From the NCBI GenBank assembly GCA_041747855.1, contig JBGTEJ010000021.1:15348-79347 (forward strand): DNA of 64,000 nucleotides, given 5' to 3'. The stretch is from ZC4RG35 sp041747855. GTDB lineage: Bacteria; Actinomycetota; Acidimicrobiia; Spongiisociales; ZC4RG35. The position numbers were made by a program, and so were the translations under genes. How positions within the stretch are numbered: position 1 is the first letter of the stretch; each line of letters opens with the position of its first letter. Positions 53,497 to 60,747 of the stretch are shown one piece after another. The notes beneath the pieces were generated by a model. It was not told the origin of the DNA. It saw only the letters and a program-made list of their open reading frames with translations, and ran no database searches.

Positions 53497-54315
53497 TCAG
53501 GTTTCAACGAACTCGACTTCGAGGAGTTCCAGCAACCCGCTCAAGTCGAATAGGGTTCGAAGGCGGGCGGGAACAACGAGATGCATCCGCCCCCCTTCCT
53601 CAACCAGGCGATTTCGGACGTTAACCAAGAGGCTGAGTCCCACCGAGTCGATGAAGGTCACTCCGGACATGTCGATCAGCAGTGAGCTGGCCCCGGTCCG
53701 CCTCGCGTCTTGCATCGCCATTTGGAGCTCCGCCGCCGAAGCCAAATCCAGTTCCCCCGAAAAGGACAACATGGCCTGCCCTCCTGCTCCACCATCTTTG
53801 ATGGCCCCGTCACCCCGCTCGCGGCCGGACGAAGATCCCACCTTCCGGCTGTGATCCGGCCAGCTCAGGGGCGGGCCACCTCTGGCCTGTTTGGCGAACT
53901 CCCCAAGAAACCACTTCCGGAAGCTGACCAAGTCCGGTGGCGTGGCGACCGTTACCAGGGAAAGGGACGCCTCATCCCTACAGAAGTGGTTGATCTCATC
54001 GAGCAGTGAGTCGAGTTCCAGGGCCTCCGAGGCACTCTCCTGACGCACTTCGACCTTGAGATCGACAATGGTCGTCCCACTGTGAAGGGCGCCCCGCAAG
54101 CCCTGCATGAGCGGGGCGTAGAAGTCGCCGACCCGGCGACCGAGCACGTCGACATACGTCTTCATCCTTTCAAGGGGCAGGTCAACTCTTTCGGTGGTGA
54201 GGAGGACCTCGAGTTCTCGTCGAATCGTGTCGTGGTGGGAGTGCCACCTGGCCCACTTCTCGACCGGAACCCCTATCAAGTGGATTTCGTCGACGACCGC
54301 CTCGGGTGTGGTCAC
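53497..54315 (-). CDS. STAS-domain anti-sigma antagonist with extra N-terminal domain
   Basis: 272 residues from GTG 54315 (overlaps the RsbW-like stop, GTGA). Residues 1-150 are a helical region of unknown fold (WARWHSHHDTIRRELEVLL; HFCRDEASLSLVTVATPPDL); then a polar linker; residues about 175-272 are a STAS domain (LSFSGELDLASAAELQMAM, LLIDMSGVTFIDSVGLSLL) with the phosphorylatable Ser in FIDSVG. RsbV-like: it should bind the kinase encoded just upstream when unphosphorylated. Confidence 0.85.
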   Translation of the reverse strand: MTTPEAVVDEIHLIGVPVEKWARWHSHHDTIRRELEVLLTTERVDLPLERMKTYVDVLGRRVGDFYAPLMQGLRGALHSGTTIVDLKVEVRQESASEALELDSLLDEINHFCRDEASLSLVTVATPPDLVSFRKWFLGEFAKQARGGPPLSWPDHSRKVGSSSGRERGDGAIKDGGAGGQAMLSFSGELDLASAAELQMAMQDARRTGASSLLIDMSGVTFIDSVGLSLLVNVRNRLVEEGGRMHLVVPARLRTLFDLSGLLELLEVEFVET

Positions 54316-54719
54316 TTGTCCCCTTCGTCGACCTCGAACCACACACTCTTGCCGTCGTCGACCACGTCCACCCCCCAACGGTCTGAGAGAGATTCCATAA
54401 TCAGCAGCCCGCGCCCGGTTGGCTGATCAGGCACGTATACCTTCCGCACTGGAGGTGTCGTGCTGCCGTCGGTCACCGCCACCCTTATGCGGCTGGGACG
54501 TTTGGATACCTTCACCTTGAATGGGGTCCCGGCGTGCAGGATCGCGTTGGTGGCGAGCTCGGAGACCAGTGTCATCAGGCGGGAGCGGGCTTCGGGGTCG
54601 CCGAGGGGTACTGCTTCGAGGACGAAGCTGCGGGCGGCTGACACCGAATCGGGCCTGGCAGGAAAACACCTCTCGACCCCTTGACCTCTGTTTGGAACCA
54701 TAGATAAACGGTGACTCAT
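54312..54719 (-). CDS. RsbW-like anti-sigma serine kinase
   Basis: 135 residues, ATG 54719 (ATG 54701 also possible). GHKL/HATPase_c_2 fold: PLGDPEARSRLMTLVSELAT leads into N-box VSELATNAILHA (Asn intact), then PTGRGLLIMESL as the G-box; ends in VWFEVDEGD. It should bind ATP and phosphorylate a STAS protein or hold a sigma factor. Operon with the STAS gene. Confidence 0.87.
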   Translation of the reverse strand: MSHRLSMVPNRGQGVERCFPARPDSVSAARSFVLEAVPLGDPEARSRLMTLVSELATNAILHAGTPFKVKVSKRPSRIRVAVTDGSTTPPVRKVYVPDQPTGRGLLIMESLSDRWGVDVVDDGKSVWFEVDEGDK

Positions 54720-54763
54720 CGTAGTCCTACAATGGCTCGAGATTCCTCAACCTCACGGGTGAT

Positions 54764-54790
54764 GTTTGATTCGCCCCGGCGATGGGGTAC
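54764..54790 (+). promoter_or_regulatory. SigF/SigB-type promoter, 17-bp spacer
   Basis: GTTT at 54764-54767, GGGTAC at 54785-54790. Start of transcription would be about 54797-54800, at the ATG itself, so the gene may be read from a leaderless mRNA. Confidence 0.65.
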
Positions 54791-54799
54791 CGAAGGTGT

Positions 54800-55051
54800 A
54801 TGACCGATCGTGAGAACATCACAGACTTGGAGGGGCGGAGTGACGAGGAACTCGTCGAGGAGTACCGGCGTCTGAAAGCCGAACTCGTCTATGACGAGTT
54901 CAAGAGGGCCGCTGAAGAGGAACGACCCGGAGAGGCTATCGAAGGGGAACTCACCCGACGCGGTGCCATGCCTGACAGGGAAGACCTCATACCCGAGCCT
55001 TATCCCCCCGCCGAAGAGCACCCAATGGAGAGAGCGCCTGACGTGCGCTGA
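54800..55051 (+). CDS. Small acidic protein of unknown function
   Basis: 83 residues from ATG 54800. Almost entirely charged and helical (RENITDLEGRSDEELVEEY; KAELVYDEFKRAAEEE) with a Pro-rich end. No family recognised; composition is like small stress-induced proteins. Divergent from the rsbW-like operon and led by a SigF/SigB-type promoter. Confidence 0.6.
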   Translation: MTDRENITDLEGRSDEELVEEYRRLKAELVYDEFKRAAEEERPGEAIEGELTRRGAMPDREDLIPEPYPPAEEHPMERAPDVR

Positions 55052-55492
55052 CCAGCGGGAGCAAATGCCACCCACGCGGGACGGAAGTTGCATGGCATAG
55101 CCAAAAGCACCCCAAGGGGCGTGTGACCGCCACGTGCCGAAGGTGTCGGACGAACCCCCGGCGGCAACAATCGTCGAGCCAGCCTGGAACGAGAAAGAAC
55201 CACCCTGCAGCATCATCGATGCGATAGGCGGTAGGGAGACTCGGTTCTTGGTTTCCAACTTCACAACTACCCGTACCCGATAGGCGGGTCCCTTCAAACT
55301 CTGCTCGATGGTCAATACATCGAAAAATACTGCCGATTCGAAGTGGGACCGGCCGACACCTTCATTCAGGTGTCCATCTCTGCCGTAGTGCGGGCGCGCC
55401 TTTGGGCCCGGCGTGCGTCATAGTCATCAAAACGGGCATCAGGCCGCCCTAGGGCGGCCTGATGGATACGAAGGTGTCCCTCGACTACTTGG
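55052..55492. other. Intergenic region with a long palindrome
   Basis: 441 bases. A minus-strand frame starting near 55315 reads about 90 plausible residues but has weak third-position GC and overlaps the opposite-strand gene, so I do not call it. The only clear structure is the palindrome at 55437-55464. Confidence 0.4.
55437..55464 (-). terminator. 28-bp perfect palindrome, likely terminator
   Basis: CATCAGGCCGCCCT followed by its exact reverse complement, centre CCCTAGGG. As RNA it gives a 12-bp GC-rich stem with a CUAG loop, 28 bp after the stop of the small membrane protein on the minus strand. It has no U-tract. Confidence 0.65.
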
Positions 55493-55684
55493 TCAGACCA
55501 AGGGGAGGGTGATCGCGGTCTCTGGCACGGTGATGTCGATGTCGATGTCGGCATCGTCTTCGGTGCGCAGCCCGAAGTACCAGACAGCCACCAGGATGAG
55601 TAGCACGGCCACTATCCCTGCTACCAAGGCTCCCGATGAACTGCCCTCACGGTTGTTCACTATTACAGGGTCACGTTGTGACAT
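55493..55684 (-). CDS. Small single-pass membrane protein, paralogue of 47448-47687
   Basis: 63 residues from ATG 55684 (AAAGGAGGTTCGA upstream). Short cytoplasmic start SQRDPVIVNNREGSSSG, transmembrane helix (about 19-38), acidic tail DDADIDIDITVPETAITLP. Same layout and TVP tail as the 79-residue protein 8 kb away, and both have SigF/SigB-type promoters. Function unknown. Confidence 0.7.
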   Translation of the reverse strand: MSQRDPVIVNNREGSSSGALVAGIVAVLLILVAVWYFGLRTEDDADIDIDITVPETAITLPLV

Positions 55685-55707
55685 TCGAACCTCCTTTCCG
55701 CACGTCA

Positions 55708-55733
55708 GTACCCCCATGGGACACCGAGCAAAC
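55708..55733 (-). promoter_or_regulatory. SigF/SigB-type promoter
   Basis: Minus strand GTTT (55733-55730), 16-bp spacer, GGGTAC (55713-55708), 23 bp before ATG 55684. Confidence 0.78.
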
Positions 55734-55756
55734 AGCCACCGACTCCCTTCAGCAGG

Positions 55757-57490
55757 TCATCCCTCCGGCGGCAGAGATGACCGGGGACCGAGGTACCGCA
55801 GGACCAGGACGACGACATCGTCCGCTGACCCGTCGGCCTCTGCCAGCATCAGGTCAGCCAATTCCTCGATGGACCGACGGTGGTTCATCTGGCAGATACG
55901 CTCGAGACGAGCCAAACCTTCCATCAGATCCTCCCCTCGCCGCTCGACCAGACCATCTGTGTAGCCGACTACGACACTCCCCGGCGCTAGATAGGTGGAA
56001 CCCTCGGGTCTTACTATCTGCCGCTGCCCACAGGCGAGAGGTGCCGACCTGCCGTCGGTCAGCCACCGGGAGGTTCCGTCCGGGTCAATGACCAGCAATG
56101 GGGGATGGCCGGCGGAGCCATAGGTCAGCCTCCCTGTATCTGTCTCCAAAGCGGCGACGACCGCGGTGGCGAAGGAAGTGGCGCCCGAGTCACGGGCGTA
56201 ATCGCAGACCGAGGCGAGAATCGAACCAGGACCCGCGGCGACAGGGGCGAGAACCGACACGGCGGTCCTGAGACGCCCCATGGCGGCAGACGCCTCTAGT
56301 CCGTTCCCCACCACATCTCCGACCGTCAACACGATTGTGGACTCCGCTACTTCGAAGACGTCGTACCAGTCGCCTCCAACTAGCAGTTCTGTGGCCCCTG
56401 CCTTGTAGCGGACTGCCACGTCAAGTTCCGGACGCTGCACGACCTGTGTGGGCAGAAGCGCCTGTTGGAGATGGTCGGCGAGTTCCCGATAGACCCGCTT
56501 CTCGGTCACCTCCTTCTCTAACCCCACCCGGACTTCGCCTTCAGCCCGACGAGCCCGGTCACTCTCCAAGGCCTCGGCGGCAACGAGAAGACCGGCGAGG
56601 CTGAACACGGCAAGCCTCAGCTTTATGACGATCAGGGCTGTTTCATCAGGTATTCCGAGAATGGGCGGGCCCGTCCCATAGACGAGGTCGACTGCCTGGG
56701 TGATAGCTATGACGACAGCGGTCACCATGACAGCGCGGGTGCCGAAGAGGGCGCCTGCGAGGACGACTCCGACGAGGACGATGAAGGTCAAGGGAAGCTC
56801 GGACCAAAAGACGATCTGGAGGGAAACGACCGTTGCCGCCAAGATGGCCAAACCCCAAGGCGAGAAGAATGAGCGCCGATCGGGGCTCGACCCCCAAACC
56901 AGTATCCCTCCTCCCACCAAGATCACCCCGAGAGCATCACCAAGCCACCACTGGTAGAAGATGGCCTGGAAGTCACCAGGACCTCCAAGATCAGCTGCCA
57001 AGGATCCGATCGCAGCCCCGAGCGCCGGGGCGAGCACCACTGCGGCGGCGACAAACCAAACTACGTGGCGGACCCGTGCCAGGTCGAGCCAGCCACACCA
57101 ACGCTTGATTATCAACGCCCCGACCAGGGGCTCGATCAGATTTGCCGCCACGAATCCGGCTTGGGCGACGCCGGAGTACTCACCGAGCAGATTCATCGAG
57201 AACTCGGCAACACCGGCGGCCAAGAGCACGACCCACCACACTCTCTTCTCCGTGCGAAGTAGGAAACCTATTGTGATCCCAGCCGGGATGAAGAAGACCG
57301 CCCCTAGGTCGGTCTGATTGAGCAAGAGACGAGCGATACCCGAGCCGCCGCCATAAAGGACGGCGGTCAAGAGGAACAATCTGACCATCCCCCCTGGCGA
57401 TGATGGCCATCGCCAGGTGGCCGCGGCAGACCCGTCGGCCAGCAACAGCGTCGGCCAGTTCTCCCACTTCCTCACCGGAGCGACTGTCAC
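55757..57490 (-). CDS. MASE1-PP2C (SpoIIE) membrane phosphatase
   Basis: 577 residues, GTG start. Eight or so transmembrane helices (about 35-315) form a MASE1-type sensor, including GAVFFIPAGITIGFLL and NLIEPLVGALIIKRW; a short coiled linker (EKEVTEKRVYRELADHLQQALLP) leads to a SpoIIE PP2C domain with VGGDWYDVFEV, TVGDVVGNGLEASAAM, YGSAGHPPLLV and GYTDGLVERRGED. Second predicted input phosphatase of the stress circuit, sensing something in or at the membrane. Same AVRYKAG...LLVGGDWYD layout as 50281-52827. Confidence 0.9.
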   Translation of the reverse strand: MTVAPVRKWENWPTLLLADGSAAATWRWPSSPGGMVRLFLLTAVLYGGGSGIARLLLNQTDLGAVFFIPAGITIGFLLRTEKRVWWVVLLAAGVAEFSMNLLGEYSGVAQAGFVAANLIEPLVGALIIKRWCGWLDLARVRHVVWFVAAAVVLAPALGAAIGSLAADLGGPGDFQAIFYQWWLGDALGVILVGGGILVWGSSPDRRSFFSPWGLAILAATVVSLQIVFWSELPLTFIVLVGVVLAGALFGTRAVMVTAVVIAITQAVDLVYGTGPPILGIPDETALIVIKLRLAVFSLAGLLVAAEALESDRARRAEGEVRVGLEKEVTEKRVYRELADHLQQALLPTQVVQRPELDVAVRYKAGATELLVGGDWYDVFEVAESTIVLTVGDVVGNGLEASAAMGRLRTAVSVLAPVAAGPGSILASVCDYARDSGATSFATAVVAALETDTGRLTYGSAGHPPLLVIDPDGTSRWLTDGRSAPLACGQRQIVRPEGSTYLAPGSVVVGYTDGLVERRGEDLMEGLARLERICQMNHRRSIEELADLMLAEADGSADDVVVLVLRYLGPRSSLPPEG

Positions 57491-57616
57491 GTTCTCAACT
57501 TGGAGTTGCCCGAATCCCTTCCTGCGAAGTTGAACGAAACCCTAGGGGTAGTGAGATCGATGATGCCAGGGATCTTTGCACGTGACAACCGGATTGGTAC
57601 TGGCGACCTTGGAAAC

Positions 57617-57641
57617 GTTTGGATCGACCGGAAGTGGGTAT
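57617..57641 (+). promoter_or_regulatory. SigF/SigB-type promoter, 15-bp spacer
   Basis: GTTT at 57617-57620, GGGTAT at 57636-57641. The predicted start of transcription (about 57648-57651) coincides with ATG 57651, which has no Shine-Dalgarno, so translation is probably leaderless. Confidence 0.7.
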
Positions 57642-57650
57642 CTGGACTCG

Positions 57651-58430
57651 ATGGAGTTCGCCACTTGGGCGGTCGAGGGCACCCTACCGGTGGTAGCGAC
57701 TGCCATTCACGATGGTCACAACATGAGTCTCGATCTAGAGGCGCTCACGGCCGTCGACCACGAGACCCGCTTGCGCGAAGAGGACCCCTGGACAGGGGAA
57801 ATAGCCTCGTCGGTCGGATCGCATGTCACGGTGCACCGTTCCCGTTTCCAGGTCGATCTGAACAGACCGAGACACAAGGCGGTCTACCTCCTACCAGAGG
57901 ACGCATGGGGATTGGACCTTTGGGCTGAGCCGTTGTCGGCGGAACAGATTGAAATGTGCCTCGCCGAGTACGATGCCTTCTACGAGGAGCTGGCGACCGT
58001 AATCGAAGACTTGGTCCAACGTCACCGAGGTTTCGTCCTCTACGACGTCCACTCCTACAACCATCGACGGGCCGGGCCAGACGAACCGCCGGAGCCCGAG
58101 TTCGAGAACCCGGTGGTCAATCTGGGATCCGCCACCCTCCCCCCCGCGTGGCAAGGCGTGGCTGACGCTCTCGTGGACTCGATTGGGAGATCCAGGCTCC
58201 AAGGTGAGTTCGTCGATGTCCGCAGCAACGTCCGCTTCCAAGGCGGGCACCTAGCATCGTGGGTCAACGCCCTCTACGGGGAATGGGGTTGCGCCCTGGC
58301 AATCGAGTTCAAGAAGGTGTTCATGAACGAGTGGACTAATGAACTGTCGACGGATTCGCTAGCCGAGTTGTCGATCGCGCTCGGCAACTCGGTCGAAGAA
58401 GTCTGGGGAGCCCACCTCCAATGCCGGTGA
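57651..58430 (+). CDS. N-formylglutamate amidohydrolase-like protein
   Basis: 259 residues from ATG 57651; a TTG at 57576 would add 25 residues but would place the promoter inside the gene. FGase/HutG-like: LPVVATAIHDGHNMS, LREEDPWTG, FQVDLNRPR, DVHSYNHRR and WGCALAIEFKKVFM. The zinc-binding His/Glu positions of the family (IHDGH, DVHSYN, IEFKK) appear conserved. Family enzymes remove formyl or acyl groups from glutamate-type amides. It overlaps the DUF1704 gene by 10 bp in a three-gene operon. Confidence 0.85.
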   Translation: MEFATWAVEGTLPVVATAIHDGHNMSLDLEALTAVDHETRLREEDPWTGEIASSVGSHVTVHRSRFQVDLNRPRHKAVYLLPEDAWGLDLWAEPLSAEQIEMCLAEYDAFYEELATVIEDLVQRHRGFVLYDVHSYNHRRAGPDEPPEPEFENPVVNLGSATLPPAWQGVADALVDSIGRSRLQGEFVDVRSNVRFQGGHLASWVNALYGEWGCALAIEFKKVFMNEWTNELSTDSLAELSIALGNSVEEVWGAHLQCR

Positions 58431-59566
58431 CCGAAAACGACCTGGCGGTCGACCGAGAACTGGCCGAGATATCCGGTCTCGTCCCGCTGCTCCGCTTCGC
58501 CACGCCGGTCAACACGACGGAGCAGTACCGGCGGTTCGTGGAGCACGGAGCAGAGCCCGAGTTCGAATACCTCCAGCCCCCTGACCTGATAGAGATCGCA
58601 GAGCGCCTCTCGAGAGTCGATCCGAATCGGGCAGAGGATCCGCAAATCGGGGTCATCGCGAGCAGGAAGAAGCGTGAACTCGAGGTCATCATCGAGATGC
58701 TGACGATGCGCGGGACCGAAGCCTTTCTCAACGCAGCCATCGATCTGTTCGGTCATGTCGAGCAGAATCTGGTCGAAGTAGCGTCAAGGATTCTCTCCAA
58801 CCGGCCCGCCCGCACCAGAGACGGAGGAAACGTCACTCCGCTGGGCTTCGCCAGGATCGCACGAGCCGAGATCGCCAGATACAGGGAGCGCCACCCTGAG
58901 CTCAAGGCGAAGGTAACGGTCAGCGACCAGGTAGCGGGGATCCGAGTCGAGAACGGGGACCTGTTCATCGGGGCCGACGTTCGAATTCCAACCGGGCGCG
59001 TCGAGGCACTCCTGCAACACGAAGTCGGAGTTCACGTACTCACCTACGCCAACGGATCTGCCCAGCCGCTGAAGCTACTCGCTGCGGGATTGCCGGGTTA
59101 CGACGAGAATCAGGAGGCCCTGGGCGTGATGGCCGAGCACCTATCTGGCGGACTATCCCCGTCGCGGCTGCAAGTGCTGGCACTGAGGGTGATTGCTTCT
59201 CACACGCGCACAGCCCAGGCGACATTCACCGAGACGGTGACCGAGCTTCAACGTCTTGGGGCCAGCCTACGAGTGGCCTTCATCACTGCCATGCGGAGCC
59301 ACCGTGCCGGTGGGATGACCCGGGATGCCGGCTACCTGAGGGGAATTGTCCGGCTCATCGACCATTTACACCGAGGAGGCAACCTCGAGACCCTCTTGAT
59401 CGGGAAGGTGGGGCTGGAGGACGCCCCTGTGATAGAGGACCTCCTCCAGAGAGGGGTGCTCGCTGAGGCACCTTTGAGACCCCGCTTCCTGGATACCGAC
59501 GAAGGCAGACAGAGCTATCAGAAGATCCAACTCGGGGAGAATTTCATCGAAAGGATGGCATCATGA
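58421..59566 (+). CDS. DUF1704 (QEGLA-motif) predicted metallopeptidase
   Basis: 381 residues. Zinc-metallopeptidase motif HEVGVH (H200, E201, H205) and a third ligand Glu232 in GLPGYDENQEALGVMAEH, the family QEGLA signature. Annotated elsewhere as flavohemoglobin expression-modulating protein, and related to the eukaryotic MATCAP/KIAA0895 tyrosine carboxypeptidases that strip the C-terminal residue from tubulin. So a carboxypeptidase-like activity is expected. It overlaps neighbours on both sides (10 bp and 4 bp). Confidence 0.9.
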   Translation: MPVTENDLAVDRELAEISGLVPLLRFATPVNTTEQYRRFVEHGAEPEFEYLQPPDLIEIAERLSRVDPNRAEDPQIGVIASRKKRELEVIIEMLTMRGTEAFLNAAIDLFGHVEQNLVEVASRILSNRPARTRDGGNVTPLGFARIARAEIARYRERHPELKAKVTVSDQVAGIRVENGDLFIGADVRIPTGRVEALLQHEVGVHVLTYANGSAQPLKLLAAGLPGYDENQEALGVMAEHLSGGLSPSRLQVLALRVIASHTRTAQATFTETVTELQRLGASLRVAFITAMRSHRAGGMTRDAGYLRGIVRLIDHLHRGGNLETLLIGKVGLEDAPVIEDLLQRGVLAEAPLRPRFLDTDEGRQSYQKIQLGENFIERMAS

Positions 59567-60609
59567 AACTCGCATTCGTGGTGAACGCGCTCGCAACCGA
59601 AGAACCGGCCTACACGACCACGAGGTTGGCGTTCGCGGCGAAGAAGGCGGGTCACGAAGTGTGGACGATCGCAGTCGGCGATTTGGCCCAGCAGGCGAAC
59701 GGCTCCGTGACTGCCGCAGCAAACCGACCTGCCGACAAGAAGTACCGATCTTTGACCAGCTTCGCTGCTGACCTGCTCGATCGCAACCAGGAGCAGGAAA
59801 CCGTCGTCGTGGACGATCTGGATGTCCTATTCCTTCGCAACGACCCGGCTGCAGACGCCGTCGACCGGCCGTGGGCACAGCGGGCGGGCGTCCATTTCGG
59901 GCAATTGGCGGCGGCTCGCGGTGTAGTGGTCGTCAACGACCCGTTCAATCTCGCTAACGCCATCGACAAGACCTACTTCCAACACTTCCCCGAGGAGGTC
60001 AGGCCCGCCACCATGATCTCCCGGAACTCTCGGGAGCTTCGCGCGTTCGTGAAGGAACACGGCGGCAGGGCGGTTCTGAAGCCGCTTCAGGGGTCGGGTG
60101 GCCAGGGGGTCTTCGTGGTAGGGGGCAAGGGTCAACAGAACCTCAATCAGATCATCGAGACGATCTCCCGCGATGGGTTCGTCGTGGCCCAGGAATACCT
60201 CAAAGGAGCTGAGCAGGGGGATGTGCGGGTGTTCGTCATGAACGGGAATCCTCTGATGGTCGACGGGAAGTACGCCAGTTTCCGCCGCCAGAATTCCACG
60301 GACGACCCTCGGTCCAATATGCATGTGGGGGGAAAGGCCGTGGCGGCCAAGATCACCACGGAAATGCACGAGGTCATTGCCGCCATACGACCAAAGCTCA
60401 TTATGGACGGGATGTTCCTGGTGGGGTTAGATATGGTCGGCAACCGCCTCATGGAGGTCAACGTCTTCAGTCCCGGCGGGCTCGGGAGTGCAGGATCCAT
60501 CGCCGGCGTCGACTTCGCCTCCGAGGTAGTGGCCGCACTGGAGCGGAAAGTGCGGTTGCGTAGAACCTACGGCGCCGTCCTCGACAACACCACGCTGGCA
60601 ACCCTATAG
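59563..60609 (+). CDS. GshB/RimK-like ATP-grasp ligase
   Basis: 348 residues. N-terminal Rossmann-like pre-grasp (LAFVVNALATEEPAYTTTR), central ATP-grasp with AVLKPLQGSGGQGVFVV, FVVAQEYLKGAEQGDVRVFV and the metal-binding DGMFLVGLDMVGNRLMEVNVFSPGG. Glutathione-synthetase-like proteins join an amino acid to a carboxylate. No GshA is visible and actinobacteria of this kind usually lack glutathione, so a different substrate is likely. Third gene of the operon (4-bp overlap). Confidence 0.88.
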   Translation: MKLAFVVNALATEEPAYTTTRLAFAAKKAGHEVWTIAVGDLAQQANGSVTAAANRPADKKYRSLTSFAADLLDRNQEQETVVVDDLDVLFLRNDPAADAVDRPWAQRAGVHFGQLAAARGVVVVNDPFNLANAIDKTYFQHFPEEVRPATMISRNSRELRAFVKEHGGRAVLKPLQGSGGQGVFVVGGKGQQNLNQIIETISRDGFVVAQEYLKGAEQGDVRVFVMNGNPLMVDGKYASFRRQNSTDDPRSNMHVGGKAVAAKITTEMHEVIAAIRPKLIMDGMFLVGLDMVGNRLMEVNVFSPGGLGSAGSIAGVDFASEVVAALERKVRLRRTYGAVLDNTTLATL

Positions 60610-60747
60610 ACGTGTCCGGAAGCGCAATCCACGGATAGGACGAACCGCTCCCACCGAGGACTACCAACGACGATTGTCGATGGAAGAACTATCTTCGTGA
60701 CAAGACCCGTCGAGGAGTGATGCCCCGAGTGGCCTGTTGGCCAGCCT

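Noticed and set aside
54716..55315. 199-codon minus-strand open frame
   Set aside because: Its first 90 residues look plausible, but third-position GC is low, it overlaps the plus-strand 83-residue gene and its promoter, and no family fits.
57480..57560. GTTT ... GGGATT upstream of the MASE1 phosphatase as a stress promoter
   Set aside because: 18-bp spacer and a mismatched -10 (GGGATT), so it does not meet the pattern used for the other sites.
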